From Selenomonas dianae (GTDB lineage Bacteria > Bacillota > Negativicutes > Selenomonadales > Selenomonadaceae), in assembly GCF_030644225.1 (NCBI RefSeq), contig NZ_CP128650.1, positions 2,222,001 through 2,286,000 on the forward strand: a DNA stretch of 64,000 nt. The letters are read 5' to 3'. Positions 36,656 to 47,000 of this stretch are shown piece after piece (the stretch's first letter is position 1; every line of letters starts with the position of its first letter). Made by a program: the position numbers and the translations under genes. Under the pieces are notes generated by a model, which had not been told where the DNA came from, made no database searches, and saw only the letters and a list, made by a program, of their open reading frames with translations.

Positions 36656-38293
36656 TCACCGTGATTTTTCCTCGCGCTGCTCTTCCCTCTCCCGCACAGA
36701 ATCCTTTGCAATATTCCTCGCCCCGCCTTTCTCCATCTCCTTGCGGTGCGGAGATTCGGCGTGCAATGTCTTTTCGATGGCATAGACACCGAATCCGGCT
36801 TTCGCCATGCGGCTTGCAACACGCCGTTCTGTTTCCACCGTGCCCTGCACCTTGCCGTCCTCTGTTTCCTGTTTCATGGCATCACGATAAAACTCCGTCG
36901 CCGATTGAACCTCATGTGATTTCTTGATAATTTCGTCACGCCGTTGCGTTAGGGCGGTGATGCCTTTGTCGAATACGCCCGCAACGCTGTGAAGCACACC
37001 GTCAATCGCCTTGTGCGCCTTTTGCTTCAAATAGCTTTTGACCTTGGTCGGCGCAAGTTTCACGGAGTAGTAGGCTTCTTTTACAGATTCCCGCGATGCA
37101 GCAAACATCTCGGATGCAACAATGCGCGGCTGATTCTTTGCCTCTTTGCGCATTGCATCGATAACAGCGAGAAACTCCGTTGATACGGCGATACAGCGGG
37201 CAAGCTCCTCGGACGACTGCGCTTTCAATTCGCGCTCACGCTCCAGCTCCTCAATCCGCTGGCGAAGCCCTTCGATCTGCTCCTGATACTCCTTCTCCCG
37301 CTGAAGAATGAGTTCGCATCGCTCCTGCATGTAGGCAGCTCCCTCGCGCATGGATTCATGCGCATCGTGAAGTGCCCTGCTGCATTCCGCATCGGACTTG
37401 CCTTCGCTCCTTGCATCACCTGCCGCCTCAATCTGCCGGACAATGTTCTCGTGGTGCGTAGCGTAGCCGTCCCATGTCTCCTGATCTGCGCCGCAGGTCT
37501 GCTCTGCCTCCTCCACATTCTTCATGCTTGTATGAAGATCGTCGGCGATGCCGCGCAGCTCTTTTATGGCATTGTCGTCCAGAGCCTCCTCAGCCATCGT
37601 CAGGCTGTCGGAAATCTCCTGATGATAGTCACTAGAATATCTATCTTTTTCCGCTGTCATCAATAGCTCCTCCTCTTTTTCCTGTTTGAACTTGACAAGA
37701 TCACTTTCTGTCTTTATACTGGAAGTAACAAGGTTGCCCTTTCTAGCTGCCATGGGGAATTGGACCCCGGCGGGAGCTAGAAAGTTGGTAGCCTTTTTTG
37801 TGTGTGCATAAACCAAGTTGCCGTCAATAATATTACGAACATACCAGCGGTAATTGATGTGTCCACCATCTCCTTTGCCATAAACAGATGTCATCATGTT
37901 TACGCGCCCTTCATTGCGATCAACATTCAGCTCAAATGGAATGATGATGTTTACGCCACTAGCATCCTTCACATCTAAAACTGCCACTAGACGATCAGGA
38001 GACGTACTAGATTTCATAATCATCATTGGATCGGCAAGAGCTCTAGGTATCTGCCGATATACCTCTGTTGTGATTTCAGGGTGATCGTTTTTTATAGCTT
38101 TTAATTTAGAAACATCAACGTAAATCGGCAAATCATCCATTCCGACAAACTGTAATGCCAACGGAGTCTGAGCTACCCGTATTGGCAAACTGCCTGAAGT
38201 CCGGTCTCCTGAAAACCACTCCTGTATTTCCTTGGTAAAATGATCTTCATCTTTGGTAATTTGAGCATCTTCAAGCTCCTTGATGTATCGCAC
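36656..38293 (-). CDS. MuF-C-domain protein with coiled coil
   Basis: 545 residues with a GTG start (GGAG about nine bases upstream). Residues about 45-185 (LPIYVDVSKLKAIKNDHPEI, YRQIPRALADPMMIMKSS, NMMTSVYGKGDGGHINYRWY, LVYAHTKKATNFL) look like the C-terminal domain of phage MuF proteins. That domain is found in phage head proteins, large polyvalent proteins and toxin-like proteins. The rest is coiled coil. Its role on the ICE is unknown; it may enter the recipient. It converges with the relaxase, two bases apart. Confidence 0.65.
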   Translation of the reverse strand: MRYIKELEDAQITKDEDHFTKEIQEWFSGDRTSGSLPIRVAQTPLALQFVGMDDLPIYVDVSKLKAIKNDHPEITTEVYRQIPRALADPMMIMKSSTSPDRLVAVLDVKDASGVNIIIPFELNVDRNEGRVNMMTSVYGKGDGGHINYRWYVRNIIDGNLVYAHTKKATNFLAPAGVQFPMAARKGNLVTSSIKTESDLVKFKQEKEEELLMTAEKDRYSSDYHQEISDSLTMAEEALDDNAIKELRGIADDLHTSMKNVEEAEQTCGADQETWDGYATHHENIVRQIEAAGDARSEGKSDAECSRALHDAHESMREGAAYMQERCELILQREKEYQEQIEGLRQRIEELERERELKAQSSEELARCIAVSTEFLAVIDAMRKEAKNQPRIVASEMFAASRESVKEAYYSVKLAPTKVKSYLKQKAHKAIDGVLHSVAGVFDKGITALTQRRDEIIKKSHEVQSATEFYRDAMKQETEDGKVQGTVETERRVASRMAKAGFGVYAIEKTLHAESPHRKEMEKGGARNIAKDSVREREEQREEKSR

Positions 38294-38320
38294 CGCTCTT
38301 TCTCCTCTCTTCGATACATG

Positions 38321-41086
38321 CTATCTGATATACTGTACAACGAGAGCAGGTTCTCTCACTTCCAGTTCATTCACCGACAAGAGCCGTTTGATTGACGGCT
38401 CTTTTTCTGCATTACGGACAATTTCTTTCCCGTAGGATCGATCCTGAGAAATGGCAGCGTAAGGGCTGTTGCGTTGGATTGTGTCAGCGATATTGCTGCG
38501 CAGACGGTCGAGCTCAAGATAGGCATCTGCATCATCAGCGAGCGAGGCTTTTATTTCTTCGACAGCAAACTCCATATCTGCCTTTTGCCATCCCCGCTCA
38601 TCCATCGGCGTATAGCTGGAAATACCGCTTTGATATGCACGCTCACGAAATCCTTGCGCATAATCCCTGTCGCCATAGATACGCTCGTTTTCTTGTGGAA
38701 CATCCGTCATCGCAAAGACACCGGGATGCGTGCGCATCGTTTCTTCTGTCTGCGCAGCACGATAAAACATCTCCCGAATTTTATCGCAGTACAGCCGATA
38801 GGTGTCTTCGCCAACACTTTCCTGTGCTGCTGTGCGAAGCTGCTGCACGCGCTCATCCGCAAGCGGCGTAAGGACAAAATCCCCCTTATGCACGTTCAGT
38901 TCCTGCTCGACAAATCCGACATCTGCCACGCGGAAGATGCGCCCATCTGTTTCGATGAGATCACCTTCCTCAAGAAAGCGTCCTTCCTGCGGCGGGCGCA
39001 CAGCATAATGTGCAAGAATCTGATCGAGACCATGCTCGCGCATCATGTCAGTACGGACATAGTTCTCTTGCGCGGTGATTTCGTAGTCACGATTCAGGTA
39101 CGGCAGCGATGCTGTTGGCGAGACACCTTCTTTATGCTGATAGATGGTAACGTGCATAGACTTGTTGGCGAAGTAGTTGTAGTCCGGGGTCATCTCGTAG
39201 GCGGCAGCCACGCTTGCAGGGAGCTGCTTTTCATAATATGCTGCTCCATAACGCGCAGACTTGTCATCCGAATCGACGAGATAGAGATTCTCCTTTGGGA
39301 TTGCCCCTGCATCAGCCGGACGCTCCGTCAAAAGGTATTTGTAAAACCGTGCCGTCCCACGTGCCAGTGCTTCCGGTGGAAGCGTCAATGTACGCAAATC
39401 GGTAACAGGGATAGGCATGGTATCACCGATCGAAGGGGTATCGGTCGTCACCGCTTTTTCCTCCGGTGCTTTGTCTTCTGCACTATCTATGATAACGTCC
39501 TCATTCGCCACAGTCAGATCTTCCATACGGAAACGCTCAGGCATGAATCCCTTGATATAGTCTGCAATCTTCCGTGCTTCTGCGGAGGCGCGGAAAATCT
39601 CCATCTTATCCTCTTTGAGATCCTGCACCCAGCTCTGGACATACGCTGCGTGATTGGTCGGATTCATGGGCAGCCCGAAATCAAGTGCAAGATACGCAGA
39701 AGCAAGCTCTGCGCGCAGTTCTTCCTTTGCGTATTCAGGTGAGCCATGCTCGCCTGTCAGATTCCGATCGAGACGATTCTTGTGGCTCGTCCAATGCGCA
39801 AGCTCGTGCAGCGCAGTCGCATAGTATTCGCCGAGACTGGGAAACGCCTCCTTCGGTGGCAAATGAATATCATCCGTTGACGGTGAATAACATGGATGAG
39901 GTTTCGCCGCAGGAACATCATGCTTGATGACAGCGCCGCTTGCCTTTAGGATGCCCTCTGCAATCTCATATTGTTCCTCATGTGTATATCCCCGCTCTTT
40001 CGGAACGTATGGCTTGAGCGGATGCTCTTTATAGGTGCACTTACCATCTGCGTCAAGGATCGGATTCCCGTCTGCGTCCCGCAGGTATTCACGACGCACA
40101 CAATCAGATGCGTGAAAGACGTTGCAGAACCGCTTCGCCCAGTATTGCTCATCCTCTGGCAGCGGATTCCCGTTCTTATCGTGCGTCTGCTTCCATGACA
40201 TCTGAATGAGCACGGACTTTGCACCTTTTCTGACACCATATTGCCATTCGAGTTCAGGATTGACGGGATCACCCTGCTCCTTTAGTGCGGCGACGCGCTC
40301 CCGAAAGATACGATTCTGAGCGTTCAGCATTCCCATCGTAAAGAACCGAGGATCGTTGCTTTCCTTTTCTGCCATGATGAACGAGAGGTATACGCTGTTG
40401 ATACGGGAGTACCGATGCCGGCTCTTTCCGTTGATCGGACAGACAAGTGCTGCACCGACGTTGTTGTCCCAGCCCTGTTGCCAAGGGAGTTTTCCGCTCT
40501 CCATCAGTGCAATGATTTTCTGCGTAGTCTGCTCGTACAGATCGGGTTTGGAGGCTTTGTTTTTTCGTCCTACATTTGCCATTTTCTGTTTCTCCTCCTT
40601 TATTAGCATTTGCTGCCTGATTTTCATTAGAATTACACCTAGTTTATTTTCTCCTTTTCCTTTGGAAACGCCCCAAAAGTGATCATTCCATGTATTTCCT
40701 TCCACTAGTTTGACATCTCTGGTTTTTAGCAAAACCGTCTTTAGATCAGCGTTTTGTGTAAATTTAGCAAGAATCAGTTCCTCCATGATATTTACTCTGA
40801 CACTTTCCCAATCAGGACGCAACCTTACTGTGCGTCCCTTTCTTTTTGCCTCCTTTCCTGTCAGTCGAGAAAACTCCTTTGCTCTTGTTGGATCCTTTTG
40901 AGCTTGGAATGCTGCCTCTACATTGTTATATGTGTTCCCTTTATAAGAAATAGTGCACGGAAACATATTCGAGAGAAAGGCATACTCGTCACGAAAAGAA
41001 AATATACCGGAATCATCCATTGTCTCAATTATGGGATTCTTTTCTTCGGATGGCTGTTCCATGACTTCTTTAAGCCTCCTTCTCAT
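38321..41086 (-). CDS. NADAR-ArdC antirestriction fusion with zincin and LPD-type C-terminus
   Basis: 921 residues. Residues 28-165 form a NADAR (YbiA/DUF1768) domain: YAFLSNMFPCTISYKG, NVEAAFQAQK, WNDHFWGVSKGKGENKLG. ArdC-N (LYEQTTQKIIALMESGKLPWQQGW) follows, then a metallopeptidase with HELAHWTSH (about residue 428) and the third ligand in KEELRAELASAYL. The C-terminal third resembles large polyvalent protein domains. ArdC proteins block restriction of incoming DNA, and NADAR domains act on ADP-ribosylated substrates. The start overlaps the upstream gene by four bases; an ATG at 41062 after AGGAGG is an alternative. Confidence 0.85.
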   Translation of the reverse strand: MRRRLKEVMEQPSEEKNPIIETMDDSGIFSFRDEYAFLSNMFPCTISYKGNTYNNVEAAFQAQKDPTRAKEFSRLTGKEAKRKGRTVRLRPDWESVRVNIMEELILAKFTQNADLKTVLLKTRDVKLVEGNTWNDHFWGVSKGKGENKLGVILMKIRQQMLIKEEKQKMANVGRKNKASKPDLYEQTTQKIIALMESGKLPWQQGWDNNVGAALVCPINGKSRHRYSRINSVYLSFIMAEKESNDPRFFTMGMLNAQNRIFRERVAALKEQGDPVNPELEWQYGVRKGAKSVLIQMSWKQTHDKNGNPLPEDEQYWAKRFCNVFHASDCVRREYLRDADGNPILDADGKCTYKEHPLKPYVPKERGYTHEEQYEIAEGILKASGAVIKHDVPAAKPHPCYSPSTDDIHLPPKEAFPSLGEYYATALHELAHWTSHKNRLDRNLTGEHGSPEYAKEELRAELASAYLALDFGLPMNPTNHAAYVQSWVQDLKEDKMEIFRASAEARKIADYIKGFMPERFRMEDLTVANEDVIIDSAEDKAPEEKAVTTDTPSIGDTMPIPVTDLRTLTLPPEALARGTARFYKYLLTERPADAGAIPKENLYLVDSDDKSARYGAAYYEKQLPASVAAAYEMTPDYNYFANKSMHVTIYQHKEGVSPTASLPYLNRDYEITAQENYVRTDMMREHGLDQILAHYAVRPPQEGRFLEEGDLIETDGRIFRVADVGFVEQELNVHKGDFVLTPLADERVQQLRTAAQESVGEDTYRLYCDKIREMFYRAAQTEETMRTHPGVFAMTDVPQENERIYGDRDYAQGFRERAYQSGISSYTPMDERGWQKADMEFAVEEIKASLADDADAYLELDRLRSNIADTIQRNSPYAAISQDRSYGKEIVRNAEKEPSIKRLLSVNELEVREPALVVQYIR

Positions 41087-44000
41087 CTCGCGTGCACAGT
41101 GTGTGTCTGACCTTCCTCGCGGTCGATCGGTTGAGTTCGCCGAGCACCGCGTGCGGCGATTGATTCCTCGCTGCTCACTTCCATCTGTTTTGTAATCTCA
41201 ATCAGCCGCGCCTTTTTCTCTGCCTCCTCTGCGGCATGTGGGAACGGTTTCTTGATCTCCTCCTCTGCATCTTTGACATCCGCAGCAATACGCGCACGCT
41301 CCTCCTGCACTTGACAGAGTTCCTTTACAATCCCGTCATAGAGGGAAGAAATGCGGCGCACCGTGACTTCCGGCTTATCCGAAAAACCGATGCGATGACT
41401 GCGTTTCCCCGTCAAAATGATATACGGCTGCATCGCTATCGGATCGATGCGTATTTGAAGTTTTAATCCCCGATACTCTCCGCTGAAGTCTTTTGTCGCC
41501 GAGAAGCCCCCCTTTGCCGCCTTATGCAGAATATCGGCTGCCTTGCTGCGATCGGTGACGAGCTTTCCGCAGAGCGTCATCTGAAAGAGTTCTTCTCCTT
41601 GTTCATTCTGCAAGCAAGCACTATCCATACGGAGCTTGTCGTCCATCAACCCCGCAATTTTCGCATCCTGCTCCTTGATGCGTGCCGGACCATCAATCAC
41701 TGTAAATTTTTGCAATTTTTGCCGCGTCGATTCATAGTCAATCTTTGCAATCTGGATGCGACCAAGACGGTTTTCCAACTCCATTTTCTCACGTAGGAAC
41801 GGATTCCCTGTCGCAACGGCTTTGAGTTCGGCATACGAGAGAACGGTCTCGTCCATATCTTGCAACGTACGCAGTGGGCTTCGGCTCGTCATGACCTGAG
41901 CGATCTGCTTCTGCTTGTTCTCGACCGTCTGCCATAGGTAGGCATCGAATGTCCCCTCTGTTACATAGCGGAAAATCTTCACCTTGTCATAGCGATTGCC
42001 GGGGCGAACAATCCGCCCCATACGTTGCTCAAGATCAGCGGGTCGCCACGGAACAGAAAGATCATGCAGTGCGGCAAGTCTGTCCTGCACGTTCGTCCCA
42101 ACGCCGAGCGTTCCTGTGGAGCCGATGAGGACACGAACCTCGCCGCTGCGCACTTTATCAAAGAGTTTTTGCTTATCCTTGTCTGAAACTTCCTGCACAA
42201 CAGCAATTTCTTCACGCGGAATCCCGCTCTGAATGAGCTTTTCGCGAATGTCATCGTAGACGTTAAAGCCACCTTTTCCTGCGCCCGTAGATGTGGATTC
42301 ATCGCAGAAAAGGATCTGCGTACCACGCTCTGAACTCGTCGCACGGTATGTTTCGAGCAGATTTTTCACACATCGGTTTACCTTGCTGTCCGGCGCATCT
42401 GCTGCCTCCGGAACGACAAGGCGCGGATCAAGGGACAATGCCCTACCGGCATGTGTAATGAGCAGCATGCTGTCCTTCGTCATCGTCCCATCAACTCGAA
42501 GAACATCCTGCGGTGTCTTTCTGCGAATATCATCAGCGCGTGTCACAAGATCACTGATGATCTCTTTTTGTTCCTCTGAGGCGGGGGCTTTATCGACGAT
42601 AATATCGGCGGTTGGGACGATGACATCTTTACCGAGCATATCGGCTGTCCGCACGTCGGCGAACGACTTAAAGCTCGTCATGAGTTCCGGTAGATTACGG
42701 AAATTCGAAAACCGCTCTTTGAGCTGATAGCCGCGTCCTTCCGGCTTCAGCTCCATACTGACGGTAATATCCGTAAAAGCCGCAGCCCATGCGTCAAAGC
42801 TCTCAAGCCCCAATTCTTTCAGGCGATCCGGAGCAAGATACCGCTGCATGGTATAAATTTCGGTCATAGCATTGGAAATCGGCGTTCCGGTCGCAAAGAT
42901 TAGTCCTCTGCCCTGCGTGATCTCGTTGATGTACTGTGTCTTCATGTAGAGATCCCATGTCTTCTGCACATGGTCGGTCGTACCGACACCGGCAACGCGG
43001 GCATGACGGGTCATAACCTCAAGATTTTTGAACTCGTGCGCCTCATCGATAACGAGTTTGTCCACGCCAAGCTCCTCAAAGGTAATCACGTCATCCATCC
43101 CTTTGCGGTTGGACTGTTCGAGTTTTTTCAGACGGTTCTTTTGATTGGTGATGAGCTTTGTGATGTTGCGGACAGAGAAATCTTTGGCATGTGCCCCATT
43201 TGCCCGCAGCGAGAAGAGTTTATCCTCGAGTTCGTCAATGGCACGCTGCCGCATTGCCGTTTCACGCTCTGCGGACAGCTTAATCTTCTCGAAGGAAGAT
43301 GCGCCGATGATGACCGCATCCCAGTTCTGCGTAGCGATGCGGGAGATAAACTCCTGCCGGTTCTTCTTCTCGAAGTCCTTCTTCTGTGCGACCAGAATCT
43401 TCGCCCGAGGGTAAAGTCGCTGAAACTCCTCGCCGGTCTGTGCGGTGAGGTGATTCGGAACGACCATGAGTGCCTTGTGTGAAAGCCCCATGCGTTTAGA
43501 TTCCATAATGGAGGCGATCATCTCAAATGTCTTCCCAGCACCGACGCAGTGAGCAAAAAGCGTATTGCCGCCGAAAAGGCTGTGTGCAATCGCATCTTTC
43601 TGATGCGGCTTGAGGGAAATCGTATTTGTCATGCCGGGGAAGGTGAGTTTCGAGCCGTCAAACTCGCGCAACCGCACGCTGTTGAAACGGCGATTGTAGT
43701 ATTCCTGAATCTCCTTGACGCGGGTAGGGTCGGACAACAGCCACGAACGGAACTTATCGCGCAGCTCCTGCTGTTTCATCTGCGCCTGTGTCGTAAGTTC
43801 CGGATCGACGACCGTTTGATCGGAACCTTCTGCGATCGGAACTCTCACCTGCGCGTTGCGCTGGTTGAGACATTGTTCGATGAGGTCGTATGCGGTCTTC
43901 CCACCCGCAGAATACTGCGTTTCTGCCGAGAGTTCATAGGATAGACGTTCCGTTTTCGTGACCTTCCACGAACTCGTTTCCTCTACATAGTCAACATGCA

Positions 44001-47000
44001 CTTCCCGCAATCCGATAGACTGGATGAACTGCTCAACATATGCGGGCTTGAGCCACGATGTCCCAAGCCCTACACTGATCTCACCGATCTCAACATCTTG
44101 CGGAAGTACCGTCATGAGCGCATCCCGATTTTTCTGCGCACGCTCCAGCCTCATATCCCACAGCTCCGTTTGTTCGTCATGGTGTGCTGCCATGCGTATA
44201 TTATGCTCCGAGGCTGCTTGCTCATACAGTTCCACTAACTCCGTGTGCTGCGGCTTCTCGCCTTTGGATTCACACGAAACAAGATACTGCTGTGCAGTAT
44301 CTATCATGTGGAGCATCGAAAGCCTCCGCACAGGATCATGCAAATCCTCCATGAACGTGCGCCTATTTGCGCCGGAAGACTGTTCCGGATGCTGCGCCTG
44401 ATATAAGTCAAAAGCATGTATCAGATCACCAAATCGCCAGTTACTTCGCTGCGAGAAAAAATTCGAATCACGGCGCAGAAGTTGAAAGCCGAGGGCACAG
44501 TCGGTTGCCAAAGAGTCTGGAATCCAATCGGAATACCGACCATAATTTCCATCCGCTTTATGCATGGCATAAAGCATATAGCGCGAAACACTCGTACGCC
44601 ACTCCGGATATTTCGTTTGGTCGATGCTCTCCACATAAGCGCGAAAATCAGAGTGCAATCGGGAACGCCCCAACTGCGAAAACTGCTGCAACAGATCCCT
44701 CAGACCTTCTTCCATTTCGTTCTGCGGCTCCGGCAGTGTTTTGGGAAAGCCCTCCACAAGCTCAGCGTGCTGTTCGGGGTAATACGTCTGTGCAAGATAA
44801 CTGTCGCGTTCCCCGCGAATCTGTGCCGTCAGTTCGTCAATGTCATCTATTTTGGTGCGAATATTGCCGGACAGATACTCATCTGCCTGTATGTAGGTTT
44901 TCGTACGGTCGTCAAAATACAGATGTGTAAATTCAAGCTCATCCGGAATCTCGCGTACAGGGATTCCGCAGAGTTCACTCATATACGCAAGATCGACTTC
45001 GCCTTTTTGTTGGATTGAGATCACGAGTGCATCTTCCGGCGTATCTGCGTGCTCCGGGCGTGCTTCCGGCAGGATTGTCCGCTCCGTAAAAATATCCGCT
45101 TTGGCGACAAAGTTCCCCTTGGCATCCTTAATCTCATACGCGCGTATGAAGTTGTACCCCGGATCGGCATAGAACACATTCGCAAGTGTCCGATCTCCCG
45201 CAATATGCCCGTAGCTCTTGACATGGCTCTCATAGAGATCATTCAGTGCCTTCTGCGCTTGTCGCAGCTCCTCATTTGATCCGTCACGCTGCTGCACCTC
45301 AAGGACGTTGTGCCCTGCGTCACGCAGATGGACTGCCGAAATCACCCGCGCTCTCGTTTTTTCATCCAGCTCCGGCGTGGATTCCGCGCCCTGCGTATCA
45401 ATGAACACCAACTCGCCCGCAGTAATGTAAAATCCCATTGCACGTGCATCCGGTACTTTTGCCTGTACGGGCAGCGGAAGTGCCGTCTCACTGGGAAGAT
45501 ATACACTGTTTTGGGGGATTTCCTTAAACACATCGACAATCTTCTCTTTGAGATTGTCCGTGCCCGAAACAACGGAAAGCTCTGTCCCGTAACGCCCGTT
45601 CCGCTCTTCCCATGTACCGAGCACATGATCCTGATAATGCTGAGAAAAATATTCGTTGACGGCATGACGTGTCTCAAGAGGAGTTCCCTTGAGACGCTCG
45701 ACTTGCCGCGAAGATTTCCACCAATAAGCATCATTCACAACGCGCGTATGCGTTTCGATGGGGGTACGTTCGCCCCCTTTTTTCCGAAAAATGAGGATGT
45801 CCGACGTAACGAATGCGCCAGCTCCTTCAAAAGTTGTGCTGGGAAGACGCATTGCTGTGACAAGATCAGCACGTTCGGCGAGTTCCGCTCTCGTGCGCTC
45901 ACTCAGCTTGTCCATCGTGCCGCTGGATGTAATGGCAGCAACAAGCCCGCCAGAACGGACTTCATCGATCATCTTCATGAGGAAGTAGTCATGCGGCAGA
46001 AGAGCCGCACCGCCGTATTTGGGATCACCCGTAATCGGTGTATCTCCGAACGGTACGTTCCCAACGGCAAGATCAAAGCTGCCATCCGCGAAGCGCGTTG
46101 TTTCAAAGCCCTGTGATGCCACGTTCACATCCGGATGCGCAGCGGCAACGATGCGAGCAGAAAGAGAATCCAGCTCTACCCCGCAAATATTGCTCTCTGA
46201 CCGTATGTCATCTGGCATCGCAGAGAAGAATCTTCCCGCGCCGCATGACGGTTCAAGAATATTCCCGTGTGTAAAACCAATGTGCCGCAGCCCCTCGTAG
46301 ATGGCTTCGGCAATCTCAGGCGGGGTATAATAGGCATCCAGAATACTGCTGCGTGCCGAACGATATTCTTCGTTCGTCAGATATTTTTGCAGCACATCAT
46401 ATTCGTTTGCCCAAGCCTTATTGGCAGGGTCAAACGCCTCAGAAAGCCCTCCAAACCCGCTGTAGGATTGGAGAAGACGCTGTTCCTCGGGGCTTGCTGC
46501 ACGTCCCTCACGCTCCATGTTTTTGAGCGCCAAAATAGCGGCAAGATTACGCTGAAAGACTGCCCTCTTGCCGCTCGTCGTACTCATATCTGCTTCGTAG
46601 TCAATACTCGAAAGATCAATAGCGGGAGAATCGTTCCCCTCGTCTAGTTGGATAGGTCTGCCGTCAAGGTCTCTGTGATCTGTGCTTCGATCATCCGGCT
46701 GCGCCGAATCTCCTCCAGTCCCTTGAGATCCTGTCCCAGAATCTGCCGCTCCTCCTCCTGTTGGTACATCGTCCGATAGCGCGTCTCCGTCTCCTGCTGT
46801 ATCTGCTGCAGATGCTGCGCCGCTTCTCCCGTCTGCAACATCCGCAGCCACTCCTCCGGTCGATACGATTGGAGATACGTCCTCCGAATCTGCGCCCACC
46901 GTCCCGCTGTGAACGGTTTCTCGTCCGCCTGCGCCGCTTCCTCCATCTGTTCCTGCCGAATCGCCCGCTGCACTCCCGCGTCGATCGTCACCTGATTCAG

